From positions 9,797,850 to 9,861,849 of the forward strand of contig NC_052031.1 in assembly GCF_015832195.1 (NCBI RefSeq): a DNA stretch of 64,000 bases, written 5' to 3'. Below the pieces are notes generated by a model. It worked only from the letters and a program-made list of their open reading frames with translations. It had not been told where the DNA came from and ran no database searches. Source of the stretch: Motacilla alba alba. Taxonomy: Eukaryota > Chordata > Aves > Passeriformes > Motacillidae. The position numbers and the translations under genes are program-made. Positions 8,153-20,590 of this stretch are shown piece by piece (within the stretch, counting starts at the first letter, position 1; each line of letters opens with the position of its first letter).

Positions 8153-11100
8153 AAGAAAAACCCCAGGTTTACCAACATTATACAGGGACTTGAAAGTCTA
8201 ATTTGAATTTCAGCATGTTGGAATACAGGCTAAATACCAGTAAATAGAAAGACTGATGCTAGAGGAAATGTAAGGTTACATTAAAAGGGATTCAAGTGTT
8301 GAAACAACCCACAAAATCTTCCCTGGACCTGTCATACTTACTGTTTTACCAAAATATTAACTACTATCTAAATTTTTATTTTCTTACATTTTAAGCTACA
8401 GAAAACCAACTTTGATGCTTTGAAATTTGTGTAACCATCAGGCTTTTGTCTGTTCTGGGTATTTTACATAAGCTGAAGGCTATAGATATATTTAAGCACT
8501 ACCATATTGCTTTGAACAAATCGAGACTTACAATGTGAAGGAGCAGAACTCCACTTTCCAGCTAAAGATATGGCAAATGTGGTAGGAGGGAAAAAGGTAT
8601 AAAAGAAAGCATTTACAAGACTATGTGGAATAAAAACATCTCTATTCCACCTCTTTCTTATGTAAAGTTTTTATTTCAGGGTAACATCAAGATGACAAGT
8701 TGGATAGTGGCAGGGTTCTGAAAGAACTCCAGATTCCTGATTTCCACTCAATTTCCTCCACGTTGAAACACATCTCATCTTCTTCAGAAGAGTAATTGTA
8801 TCATGGGGAAGCAGAACTTCCAGAGGCAGAACTTTCTGTCACTTCAGCAAGATGCTTTACACCTCACACTTTGATGAGCAGATCAGCATAAAGAAACATA
8901 AATTGAACATAAAATATATGCCAGCTTATTCTTTCCTACCTAGAAATGTGTCTTAATAAATTACCCATATTTGATATCAGAGTTTAATGAAATGAAGTGT
9001 AAAATACAAACAGATCCCCATTTCCATGGCCAACTGAATCCTTACTGCTTTATTCCAGAATGGCCATAAAAATACTGTCAAGAATCTTTAGAAACATATT
9101 TTAAATTATTCCTTTAAGCCTACTCAGATCTGCCTTATGATGAATGTGGGAGGTTGAGTGAGAGCAGTTTATATGCGAAGGAGCAGGAAAAAAAAAGACA
9201 AAGGACAGATTTAATAATAGGAAAGAGGGTGTTAGTTACACATTCTTATGGTTTCTTTTCCCCAAGTATGTCCCATGGTTCTGTTCTTATTTCCTTACAC
9301 TATAGCCAAACAGACATTTCTGCTATGAAAGGAGACTACTGGTTATGATTTGTATCGTCTTTTGTATCTTTTCTGGTGTCTTTATCTCTTTAAATGTCAG
9401 TTACAGGCAAGCCACTTTACTAATCACAGTATTTTTAAGATGTTTGTCATCTGAGTTCTACAACTGGATAAATTCAATAACTGTAATGTAAAATATCATT
9501 ATCTAGGTTAATTTTGTTGTCTATATCCTGGAAGTTTTGTGTTCCCCTAATTATTTTAAACTAGCAAGGAACAACAAGATATTTCCTTGGTCAATATAAT
9601 TTTTAAAAGCATGCTTGTCTTCATTGAATACTTCTATCTACAGAATGCTTTCAAATTAAATTACAGTACAGATTTTCATAGGCGCTGTCACAGTTCTTCA
9701 AAAAACACTTAAAAGTTGATAATTATTTCAAACAAGTAACAAAAAGATCACTGAGCAAGTATGCTCAAGTGTTTATATTAGCACAGCTTGATTGGTTCCA
9801 ACCCACCTTCTCAGAACACCACAGCTGCCTATCAGGACAGCTATGATCTAGGAAAATACCAGGCCTCCTGAAAACCTACACCCAGGGTATATCTCAATGT
9901 GGGTAATGAGCCAGAATCACAGAGGTAAACATCATGACATCTGAGGGACGTTGTATTAGTCAGCTCAGAATCCAGCCTCACTGACTGCTGTCCAACAGGG
10001 ATAACACACAGACCTTTTCATACCACTGAGCATTAATTAGGCTGCTACCAGTTATAAATATTAATAACACTGTATGTTTTATTCATTTCTCTAAGTAGCA
10101 ACTTTAGGATTCTTCCCATTTTACATGGGCCTCTAAAATATGTCACACCAAAATGCTCTAAATTAAAGAAAACAAAAAAAGTCAAGGTAAAATTTTACCT
10201 ACCTTTATCATGAAGGGAAAAGGGAGTCACATGCTACTGTCTCTGCAGTGGTTACTGCACTCTCTCTTCTGAGAGAAGACTCCTACTGTTTAACTGCTAC
10301 ATGTTCCTCATATGTCTTTGTCCACCACATAAAGACCAGGTTACCTTTTTGATTTTCAATGCAATTACTCTCCAGTCAGTCCTGAGTTCCCAAACATTGT
10401 CTCAATTCTGCATGGTCCTTTTAAATAGATTGCATACAGATTGTATGTGCCTTTCTTTACTGTGAGACAATCTCATATAGTAGCCAATATCACAGCTTAT
10501 AACCAGAAAAAAAGCAACTTATGCCCTCTCACTTTAATATAGTAATTCCTACTCACAAAAAGTAACATTTAGGTCTGATGTCTTCTTTACATCTCTAGGA
10601 TTTAATTCTTCTGATAGCAGGTCATTACCTATTTAAAATCCTTTCTTTGGATGTCACAAGACATCCACTCCAGAGCATGTTCTTTTTTGTGATTGCTAAA
10701 AAAGTTTAAAGCAGCAAGCTGAACTTTAAACATATACTTCTTGGATGCTTAAGGTGGAAGCAATGGATTCCATTCAAGTTGTCTGAATGTACATTTCTGT
10801 AACAGAAGGTAGCACTGGAGAGCTGATATTTCATTTCTGCTTCAGCTGTGCTCATAGGTCACAGATTTCTGAGCAAATTAGTTCCTCTTATTTTGCTTGT
10901 TTTGCAGAAGATAAACTCATTTAAAGATTTAGGCTTGACAGCACAGAAGTCTGCAGCTCCCTACGCAGGAGAATTGAACCACAGAATAACAGGAGACAGA
11001 CAGTACTTGCAGAAAAAGAGAGACATCTCTCCAAAGGAAGAAAGTACTCAGGGATAGCAAAAGCTCATATTTTCTCATAGAAAAGTCCTTTTTGTAGCTC

Positions 11101-12479
11101 TCAGAATGAGCTGCTGGCTTCAAGGGTCTAGTAGAAGGATATTTACCAATAGGTAGGTAACTATGACCCTGGACACAAGAGTGGGCCAAAAGCAGGATTC
11201 AGAAAAGTGTTACAATACACTAAGGATATAAGCAAACGCCAGAAACTAGACTAAGGAATGAAATTTGGTGAGTCTTTTTCTGATGAGCCTTTCTTACAAT
11301 GTATTCTCAAACCATCAAGCAAATGCAGGAATGCCTTACAGTAAGCATTCAGAAATGAAACACAGCAGCCACCACGTGATTTCAAATGTCTTGCTTGAGA
11401 AAGAAATACTTACTAGGCAATTTGAAGTTGTCTTAGTCTGGATTTAGTTGAAATTTCATTAGGATTACCTGGAATGAAAGGAAACCAGTCTTAACCAAGA
11501 TGTTGAATATAGATTCTGGTTGAATCTACTTTGCTTTATGGTTGGCCAGCTAGGCAATGATCCTGTTATTACAAACATCTCTGAACTACTTGTAGGGTGC
11601 TCTCTCTTGGCAAGCCAAGAACATCATCCATGCTTACAAGAGGTATTACACTCTTAAAGTGAACAAAGTTTTGGATGTACTTAGGTAAGGCAAAAAAGCA
11701 AGACAATAAGGAAGGGTAAGAAACACTTGAGGATGCCCCAGTATACACACTTTATGCTTCTGTGATGGGAATGTTATTCAGAACATGGTAACTCAGTGGC
11801 AGCTCTCTCAGAGGTGTTTCTAAAATGACATAAACTATTTAATGTGGCTTAAATACAGGAAAATACCCTCAGATGAAAGGGTTATATTTCATACAATCTT
11901 TAATGGAAAGACTTAAACTGTGAAGTCTCATAAAAACTGAACAAGAGAAGGAGAAATTATTCCAGAAAAACAGTTGTTAAGATTTTGTGTTGGAATAAAG
12001 ATAGGTAAAGCTGTGAGCAGCTGCTCGTGATACCACAGTCAGAAAATAATCCAATTCTCCTACTCAAGCATTGACTAAATTTGCAGAAGTCAATGGAATT
12101 ACTCACATAGTTACTCACCTCTACATGACTAAGACTATGCAAATCCACCCCAGACAATGAGTATACTTAATCGTATAATTCCACTTGTGCTTCACATTTC
12201 TTTAGTGAAATGTGATCCCTTTTTCCTGAGAAAATCTTTCCCTTAGCAAAACAACTCTATTATATGGTGCCCATCCAAATTTTAAAGCCTATAGATAGCT
12301 AAAGATAACAAGAAGGGGCATTCACCCATTCAATTTCTCAAGCCATCCCACCACTGCCAACACTCCATCCCCAGCCACAGTCATGGTAATGTCAAAGGAC
12401 TCCTGAGACAAATCCAAAGAAGAGACAGAAATATCATTTTTTTGTAGACTCAGAACAGTTCTCAGCCCAAATTTTCAAT
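8153..12479. other. AT-rich unique-looking segment
   Basis: I see no recognisable gene, transposon or RNA. Open frames on both strands are 60 to 86 codons and carry no known domain. Some stretches (about 9780-9960 and 11080-11200) are slightly richer in GC, but I cannot assign them. Confidence 0.5.
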
Positions 12480-12687
12480 GAAAACATGCAAACAAACAAA
12501 AAAACCCAAAAACATGCTAATGAAAGAAAACAAAAAAACCCAAAAACATGCTATGAAAGAAAACAAAAAAACCCAAACAACAAACAAAACAAAAAACCAA
12601 ACCACAAAAAAAAAAAAAACAACAAAAAACCCCAAACAAAACAAAAAACCTCACAACAAACCACACCACAACCAAGAAACAGCAACC
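12480..12687 (+). repeat. A/C-rich low-complexity tract with a 33-34-bp tandem unit
   Basis: The first part contains a tandem unit of CAAAAAAACCC followed by CAAAAACATGCTAATGAAAG-like sequence. Its core starts at 12497, 12531 and 12564, so the spacings are 34 and 33 bases. The rest is irregular A-runs broken by C. Open frames that cross it translate to lysine, asparagine, threonine and glutamine runs and are artefacts of composition. Confidence 0.9.
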
Positions 12688-14433
12688 AAATTGTTTCTCA
12701 TTCTGAGATGTGTGCAGATACTAAAAAGAAATAAATAAAATCTCAATTTCTGAAAATTTCAGCATTACAGACTGAAGGAAAATGCTCAGGCTCATGCTAT
12801 GGCCTATAGAAAGAAGACAGATCTTCCCAAAAATCTTGTGGTAGGTAATATTTGGTAGAATTAACTGGAAATGTGGTAGCATTAATACAGAGAGATGGGT
12901 ACACATTTGAGATGCACAGTTTATTCTGTCTTTGTTTACTAGATTCCCTGTGAAGCAAAAATTGGCACAAGGAAGACACATTGCTCTGATAATTTTAATT
13001 AAAGTTTGTAATGCATCAGTGGATACCTAAACCCAAATATCAAACTCATCAGCTGTTCTGCCACTACTCCTTCCTCTGAAACACACAGAGCATATGAAAT
13101 GGAAAGAGCTGAAGATCTAACCATAAACCTTCATCAACTATAGAGCTGATTTCAGCTTTTTTTTATGGATTAAAGCATATCCAGGAGCCCCTCTGTCATA
13201 TGCTATTGGGAGCAGAAAAGGTTAGGCTCAATCTGCCTGGGAGTCCCTTCAAATACACATGATGGGAATAGAACTTTCCCAGAGCCAAGCACTTTATTCC
13301 TGTCTCCTGGCAACTGACATAGAATTTCCTTGAATAAATGACTAATCAAATTGTACACAGAAACTCCTGCTTAGCAAAACATTTTATAAAGAGCAGACAT
13401 ATCTAAATGTCATGGCAAATGTTGCCGTTATCACAAGTGGTTTATGGTTAATGCCATGAGCAGTGCCAGAACCTCAGGATTTATGAAAGATAACACACAT
13501 GCTCAGGATTATATATCTTTCTTACTTTTCACATGTTCCTTCTTAACTCCACATGTTTCTCACATCCCTTAAACTTGAAGGCATGGTACCCATTTCCTGA
13601 TGCCAGTGTCTCAGCTTGCCAAATGAAAAATGCATGTTTTATTCATTCCCTCGGGTTGCAACCACCAGGATACTGTGTGCCACCCCAGCCTCTGTGAATG
13701 AGCATGCAAAATCAGCTCCTAATGGTTGCATTTCTAATGTCTATATAATATGCACAAACATGTGCACTATCCTCTCTTTCCCATCAGGATTTATTTCATA
13801 GATGGTCCAGCTGCAGGCTGGGAACAAGAGAAAAAACTGAAAACTTATTTACAGGAAAAAATCTTGCTTACATGAAAGAAAACAAGTAGGAATTCCTCTT
13901 CCCTGTACATATAAATCTAGTAAAAAAAATGGAAAGAATACAGAAAAATACCAAACTAAATGCTGAAGAGGTTTGTTAACAACAAAAATTATAATTTGTT
14001 CTTCCTTAAAACAATTAGACATATTCCTGCCAACATAATAAAACCTGGTACATCACAGATACAAAAAACAAGGGTTCCATAATGCTTTACACAGAAGTTG
14101 AAACTGTGAATATAGTCAACATAAAAGTATAAACTTTTACATTTCCCCTCTGTTCTTTTCCTTAGAGACTAGCCATATTAAAGCCAATGTCATCTTTTTG
14201 ATACCCTGTGATTCCCAGCACTGTATCTGTTATGAATGAGTGCTGGAGATCTTAAAAAATCATCAGCAAGGCTATCAGCAAAAACCAGATTTAATATTTA
14301 GCAATAACACCAGAAACACTTTTGGCAAAATTCACTTGACTACTTACAGGACAGTTAAGTCACACCAAGGAAAAACAAGCAACAAAAACCAAAAAAAAGT
14401 CCAAGCAATCAAAACAGAAATGAACTGGGAACT
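12688..14433. other. AT-rich unique-looking segment
   Basis: No gene or repeat family is recognised. Two overlapping minus-strand open frames (12721-12981) of 60 and 86 codons have no recognisable domain. Confidence 0.5.
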
Positions 14434-14485
14434 GTTTAGGGTACGTGTGTATGTGTGTTTGTGTGTGTGTGTTTAGGTACGTGTG
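14434..14485 (+). repeat. TG-rich microsatellite inside a short direct repeat
   Basis: A (TG)n tract with interruptions (about 14445-14473) lies between two near copies of GTTTAGGGTACGTGTG, starting at 14436 and about 14471. The second copy lacks one G. Confidence 0.8.
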
Positions 14486-14490
14486 ACAAA

Positions 14491-14511
14491 AGGACAAGGA
14501 CAAGGACAAGG
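14491..14511 (+). repeat. Hexamer repeat AGGACA
   Basis: Three to four consecutive AGGACA units. It lies between the TG tract and the ~66-bp units and may belong to the same LTR-like element. Confidence 0.8.
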
Positions 14512-14588
14512 GTAAAAAGGAATAAAGCCTAAAAGTTTGTCAGCACTCAAACTTAACAGTACTTTAACATAAGTTATACCTTAATCTA

Positions 14589-14770
14589 ACAATTTAACAA
14601 AGGAGCAACACTTATATCTAACTTAAATTAACCTTAATTTATAACTTAACCTTAACAATTTAACAGAGAAATAATATGTAGCAGCATTTAATCTAACTTA
14701 AAATTTCAAAGTTATATTTGGCAACTTAGCAAAAGAACAACACTTAGCTGCATTTAAGTAAAGTCATAAG
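14589..14770 (+). repeat. Degenerate tandem units of about 66 bp
   Basis: Three related blocks begin with ACAATTTAAC (14589), AACAATTTAAC (14654) and GCAACTTAGC (14721). Units 1 and 3 share a GAGCAACACTTA / GAACAACACTTA block. Units 2 and 3 share GCAGCATTTAA / GCTGCATTTAA. Such arrays occur in LTR U3 regions, and LTR-like sequence follows. Confidence 0.55.
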
Positions 14771-15430
14771 TCACAAGCTTACGGTCCTGACTTACTCAGA
14801 CATCTAAGGTACTTAAACATCTAATAAAACAGTATTTCTCCCAGATTTGCTATAGCATATGCACAAGTTTATGCATCCAAACATAAAGAGTCAGTGCATG
14901 CAAGGTACCTGTGAAAAATTCCCTCCAAAAGTCAGCAAACTACTCACTTTGGAGTAAGGGTATCAGCCCAGGAGTCATCAGCACTCAGCGATCCTCCAAG
15001 CACAGCAAACATGGGAATTCCCTGGCTCTGAGAGGCCCCAGTCAGTTGCTGGTCACAGCCAGCTGCAGCCCAGGAGAGCTGCAAGGGTCTCATTTTGGAC
15101 CACTGTTTGTAGGGTCTCAAGGCAGCGGGCTTTAATCATAACAATTTTTCATCCTGGCCACAGCTGGGTTCAACTTCTTCCATAGTGTGAGAACAGGGAT
15201 GTTGCACTGTTTAGGGAAGAAAAGTATTTTCCAAGGCTGTTTATACAGAAAACAGGGGCTCGTTAGCAATTCCTGGGGGTAGACAGTATTTCTGATAATC
15301 TCAGGAAGAGCTGAGCCCAGGTGCTGTTTTTCAAGGCCTAACAACTATTTCTCAGACACACTGCAGCCTGGAAAGGGTGTGGTGGGGAATGCACCACCAC
15401 AGATTTTTCCTTTCAAACCACAAAAGCACT
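14771..15430. mobile_element. Possible diverged ERV LTR or related repeat
   Basis: Composition changes from AT-rich to moderately GC-rich here. Blocks such as TTCATCCTGGCCACAGCTGGG remind me of avian LTR sequence. No TG...CA ends or target-site duplication could be fixed, so the limits and the class are guesses. The tandem units upstream may be part of it. An inverted repeat (GTGGTG, 7-base loop, CACCAC) lies at about 15380-15400. Confidence 0.3.
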
Positions 15431-16320
15431 ATTTAATCATAATGTGAAAGAGATGCAGATACAGAAGTGTGACTGTAAGACAAATACACTGGTTTTAGTT
15501 GTTTAAAACTTAGCTAGTTTTAAACTAGCAATTTATGCACTATGCACTATGCAATCATTCCAAAACTTTTCATTCTTTTTGTCGACCAGATTAAATTTTG
15601 GAGTGAATACCTCTATATAAACAGCCAAGCCTTTCTGCAAACAAGGAAAGGTATTGATTTTGTTCAGACCAAGAAGCATAAAAATCTTTGAGTGTTCAAG
15701 TACCTCCACCATCTGGGAAAGAAGCAAAATACTTGACAGAGCATTTCTCCTTGCTTCAGAAATGTTTTAGCATCCTGTGAGATTTTCCCTATATCTGAGC
15801 ATCTGAAGAGTTCTTGCTGTGCAGTTTTGCAGAGCAGCATATCCATGCTGAGCATGTTCCATCCCAGGGGAGTCAGAAATTCCTCAGACAGTGCAGAACT
15901 GTTTCTCCCCACCACTGCCCCCCACCCCCCAAGGAATAATCTGATTCTGCATTCAGGAAATGAGAGAAAGGAGAGTGTCTAGGGTTTTCAACAGACCCAA
16001 AGGGGGTAGGTATCACAAGTCATATTCAAAAGGCTATGGAGAAGGTTACACTGCTATTATTAATGTCAGCATTTGACTACTTAAGCACAACTTTCTGTAA
16101 ATTGTATGTAATTTTCTCTAAATTGGAAATACAAAGATCCTTTAATTTCTCTCTTTTTTATCTCAGGTTGTTGCTATTGTGTATTTGTAGTTGTTTCAGA
16201 GGAATGGCTCATCAGTTACTTCTCCTAGGAAACCTTGTCATAGACTAAGAAACCTTGTTTTAAGTTGGGCTTTTTCTCTTGCTGTACATACTAATTTTTT
16301 TTCCTTTTTCATCCCTTTCG
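15431..16320. other. AT-rich segment without recognised content
   Basis: The segment contains a C-rich run (15907-15930) and a tandem TATGCAC pair near 15535. Minus-strand open frames at 15533-15915 lack any recognisable domain. Confidence 0.45.
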
Positions 16321-17292
16321 TGGGTTGACCCTGGCTGGATGCCAGGAACTATTCTGTCACTTTACTCCTCAGCTGAACTGGGAGAGAAAATATAAGGCTT
16401 GTAGGTTGAGTATATAAAAACAGGGAGAGATCACTTGCCTGTTATTCTCATGGGCAGAACAAACTCAGGGGAATTAACTGAATTTATTACCAATCAAATC
16501 AGAGTATAATAGTGAGAAATAAAGCCAAATCCTAAAAACATCTTCCTCCCACTCATCACTCTCCAAGCTCAACTTCACTAATTATTGTCTCTTTTCTCCT
16601 ACAGAGTCACAGGGGGACAGGTAATGGGTGTTGTAGTCAGTTCATCACATGTTGCTCCTGCTGCTCTTTCCTCCTCAACAGGAGGATTCTCGCACACTTC
16701 CCCTGCTCCAGCATGGAGGACATCTCACAGAACCCCAGAATATTCTGAGTTGGAGGAGACCTACAATGATCATGAAGTCCAACTCTTAAGGGAATGGCCC
16801 ATACAGACAGTCAGTCCTCCATGAGTGTTCTTCTCCAACACAAGTCTTTCCCATGGGCTGTAGTTCTGTAGGAGCTGCTCCAGGGTGGGTCTCTTCTCAT
16901 GGGGTGCTGTCTTTCAGGAACAGGCTGCTCTCCATGTGGTCACAAGTCCTCTGTTCTCCATCAATCCACAGGTTCTTCAGGGAACTGCTCCAGTTCAGGC
17001 TTCCTACAGGGTTGCAGCATCCTCCAGACATCCACCTGCTCTGGTGTGGGGTTTACTCCACCGTGGATCTCCTGGGGCTGTAGGAGCACGGCTGCCTCAC
17101 CATGGTTTTTACTACCAGCTGTTTCCAAGAATGGAGCACCTCCTACCCCTCCTTCACTGCCCACGGGGTCTTCAGGGCTGTGGCTCTCACATGTTCCCAC
17201 TCCTCTCTCTGACTGTGGTTGCTGTTGTGCAGCAGTTTCCACGCTCCCTCCTGTCCTGCTGCTACCAAAAGCTTGCTATGAAACCAAATACA
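16321..17292 (-). mobile_element. ERV LTR, minus strand, about 970 bp with internal deletion and nested CR1
   Basis: On the plus strand it runs from TGGGTTGACCCTGGCTGG to ACCAAATACA, so the sense strand is the minus strand with TG...CA ends. It has the repeated CTGCTCCAGxxTGGG-type blocks of a known avian LTR family (for example near 16701, 16875 and 17035) and a CACCATGGTTTTTACTACC block. Compared with that family as I remember it, a stretch near the sense 5' end (about 17245-17265) seems deleted. A reverse-complement AATAAA lies near 16484. Flanking duplications are not visible. Long open frames across it (16885-17379) are incidental. Confidence 0.7.
16727..16810 (-). mobile_element. Short CR1 3' tail nested in the LTR
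   Basis: CACAGAACCCCAGAATATTC, then a GAGTTGGAGGAGACC block and a GATCATGAAGTCCAACTC block, match the reverse complement of a CR1 tail. LTR-type sequence (TCCAGCATGGAGG before, CAGTCCTCCATGAG after) flanks both sides, so the CR1 copy landed in the LTR. It is only about 84 bases long, an extreme 5' truncation. Confidence 0.65.
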
Positions 17293-20200
17293 AAAACTGT
17301 GAACCCAGATCTGCTCAAAGTTGCAGAGCACTTGAGCCAGAGTAGCCAGAGAGCTCCTGGTGGAGTGAGCACAATATAAAACCAAAAGCAAAAAGCCTCT
17401 ACCTAAAGAACACCCAGAAACAATCTGTGGGATTTTTGTTTGTGGGAGCAAAGCAGAAGAGAAGTGCAGGAGTAGTCACTGTGTAAAATCACTGTTTGTG
17501 CACACTTGCACTGTGGGTGGACCCCAGCACTCCATCAGCTGCTCAAGCTCAGTGCAGGGCAGATTACAGTCTGACAGCAGCTGTCAAGCTTAATTCAGCC
17601 AGCAAACTACTGCTAGAAAACAGACACCTTGCACAGTGGTTTCCTCAGCTCCCAACTCAGTTCCACTTGGTGGGTCTTTGTGGTACTTTAAATAATGAAT
17701 CTGATTTTTTCATGCCTGATCTGTTGATTAAATTTTGGGTTTCAAGTTTGTGCAGATCTTCCCGTGTTTCACGAGTTCTTATTTATGTTTTCTTCCAAGG
17801 CAAAAATGTATTGTAAGGCTGGTTTATTTGCAAGGCAATGTTTAACAAAACAGTATGAGATGTAGCTGATTAAAAACGCAGCCAACAATAAAGTGATTAT
17901 CTTTCAGCACAGTGTGTGGTGCCATATGGTGACTGAGCAAGTGGGAAGAACTAATGCTTGAAATGCAGCTCTGGTGATTTATGGTTACTGACTTCCTGTA
18001 GAAAATGACTTCTTCTTTCATAAAAAACTAATTATCTTTAAAAGTACATGTTTGCAGAGAAAAATTTATATTGATAAAGTTGCCAGTGCAATATTCAAGT
18101 GAATTAATGATCTATAAAAAGCTCTAGAGGTAGGTGCTTTTTGAAACACCTGTCTTGATCTATCCTGCTGACCCTGATCAGGAAATTTGCTTGAAATAAC
18201 AATGAGCAGCTGTTTTTAATGGGGTTTTTTTATTATTTATTATATTTATAAACCATGTATAATTGCACCAAATCAGAAAACATACATATGAGCAAAATTT
18301 TTTTCTTTTTGCTGTTTTCTTTTTAGTTTTGACTAATACAACTGAAGACTGTTAAAAATGGCTATTATTTCATAAACTCAGGGAATTTTCTCTTCCTACA
18401 ACAGGAAAAAAAAAAATGAGAAAAGGTAACAACCTGAAAAACAAAGAAGTAAGACTTAAAGCAGCAATCATATTTGCACCAAGAAAATTTCATGCAAAAT
18501 TTTTAATTGATTTGACAGAACCACGTTTATCTTTACTAAATTCATTCAAAATACCTCCTCTCTCACTGTAGTATAAATCTAAAATAATGCTACTGTGTTA
18601 ATATGTATAATTCTGAAAGGCAGGCACCTTAAGAATCATACTTTTAGCCTGGTAAAAAACATTGGGAGTCTTTACACTCAAGAGTCTTACTCTATAGATT
18701 AAATATAAACGTCTTGTGCATAAGACATTAGATAACTTCTAATCTGTAAAAGATCTGTCATGTGAGATATCTAAGTAGTTGCTTTCATTATTCCTGTGTT
18801 TTCTCTTCAATCCTTTCTTGTATTATGTGGGTATATAATGTCTCCTTTTTATCTCCTGAATGCAGTATTATATAAGTAAATTCTTTTCAGTCAGTCAATC
18901 TCATATAGTAAAAACAAGCTGAATCCTTCAGAAGTTCAAAACATGTTCTTCATTTCCCTCTGAAGATGACAAGTACAACTGTCCTGTCTTCATACTCCTA
19001 ATTATTCATAGTGTCATTTCTCTTTTTCTCCCCTTTTTCACAGTTATTAAAATTTAATATTATTTATATGTAAATTATATAAATTAGAGTCTTCAATTTT
19101 TTTCTTTACCCTAATACTTTAAAAGTTCATCACCTTGAGAGAATAAAGCTGTCTGTTCCTTCTTTATCCTTGTTGTTACCTTTTTTATTCTCCAAGAAAA
19201 CAGAATCATTATTTATCACACAATTATATATTCCAATTCTTCCCCTTATCTTGTGCATATTTGAGTTTGGTGATCCTATATGGTGGCTCTCTTTTCTGTA
19301 ATTTTCATAAGCTCAGATGTGGAGTCAGCGTAAAGAAGGAATCATGCACATAGATCTTTATGTCTACAACTGACTGATGAAGGTCCAGTACTGTTTTAAT
19401 ATTAGTGCAGAACAGTGTTAAAGAGAAGCAGCCTTACTGAAAATAGCAGCTGCAATGAATTTTTTACTTTAATTTAATTCAAATTTAAAACCATCAATCA
19501 GTTGAATGAAGACTGGGGGTATTCTAGCTGTTCAGTCAACAACAGAGTAACCCAAATTGCTTGAGGGATATAATGGAGGGACTTTTTATTAATTAAAGAA
19601 AATAAAATATCTGGGGTTTAGTCTTTCTTCTGCATAATGCAAATCTTTAAGACCCACTGGGAAAAGAGCATGCACTAGCAGAATACCATAAATCACATCC
19701 ATCTGTTTCTCTACTAATTCACTCACAAAATTACAATAAAATGTGTAGCCTAATACAAAAAAAAATGGTTTACTGTCTAGCTTTAAACAAAAATTACAAA
19801 TACTTGCAGAATATTAAACTATATTCTGTCTATTATTCTGAATTTGGTCTTCTTCCTAACAAACAACATAAAGAATTTATCTGCTAACACAACTTCAAAG
19901 GTACTATTGTAACATGAGTAATATTGTGAAAGTAACATTATTATGGAAAAGCCCCTAAGAACTCTATGCAATGAGAAGACAAAGGAATAGCAAGTACAGG
20001 GGAAATTTCAAATTTGTTTGTTTGTCTGTTGCTTGAGGGATTAAAAAAATTAGAAAATCATGAAGAAGATAACAATCCCAGAAGAAAACAGAGGGAAGGG
20101 AGAAGGAGTATCAGAGTACAGGACATTAATGAGCAGGAAACACAAAAGCTACAAGTTTAGATGAAAGGATGTTCCTTCTTCCTCTAGAATATCCTTTCTT

Positions 20201-20409
20201 CCCTGGCAAGTTTTCTTGCAGAAGTGAAAAGGCTGACATAGCAGCAAGGACTGTAGCATCTCAATTCCATGGATTCCATCAGAAGATGCAGTTGCATCTT
20301 CTTCCATGTTGCATGTCTTACAGAAACTGGAGGGCGTTTCTCTTGTATTGGCGGGGAGCAAAAGAAAGGACAGAGGGCATGACATAGAATGAACACTGAA
20401 AGAGAATGA
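17293..20409. other. AT-rich unique-looking segment
   Basis: The first 500 bases are moderately GC-rich, with a 106-codon open frame at 17496-17816 that has no recognisable domain. The remainder is AT-rich, with no repeat family seen. Opposed open frames near 20149-20412 on both strands look incidental. Confidence 0.5.
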
Positions 20410-20590
20410 CAAAGCCCTGGAGCAATTTAGCTTGGGAGAAATATCTGAAAATCATCTAGTCTAAGTGTTTGCAGGAAGTGTGGTTTACGTCAAAGATAGG
20501 TGAGATTGCTTAGAGTCTTGTGAAGTTCAGTTTCGAGTGTCATCAAGCAGAAAAATCTCATTCTTCCCTGGAGGACCAGTTTTAATTTTT
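20410..20590 (-). mobile_element. Old, diverged CR1 3' end
   Basis: Read against the reverse complement of the CR1 3' region, successive blocks line up in order: TAGCTTGGGAGAAATATCTG, AAATCATCTAGTCTAAG, GATTGCTTAGAGTCTTGTGA, AGTTCAGTTTCGAGTGTCATC and TTCCCTGGAGGACCAGTTTT. Divergence is high, which suggests an older copy than those at 30791 or 33556. Confidence 0.5.

Noticed and set aside
12478..12738. Lysine/asparagine/threonine-rich open frames
   Set aside because: Artefacts of the A/C-rich repeat tract.
14445..14770. CRISPR-like or satellite array
   Set aside because: The units are degenerate, contiguous and AT-rich with no unique spacers, and the context is a vertebrate genome. An LTR-type tandem repeat is the better reading.
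15907..15930. C-rich run as a minus-strand G-quadruplex
   Set aside because: Only three separable runs of three or more C exist. The fourth would need to come from splitting a 6-base run without a loop.
16885..17379. A 164-codon plus-strand open frame overlapping another of 148 codons
   Set aside because: Both lie in or run out of a GC-rich, internally repetitive ERV LTR read antisense. The frames are by-products of its CTGCTCCAG-type repeats.
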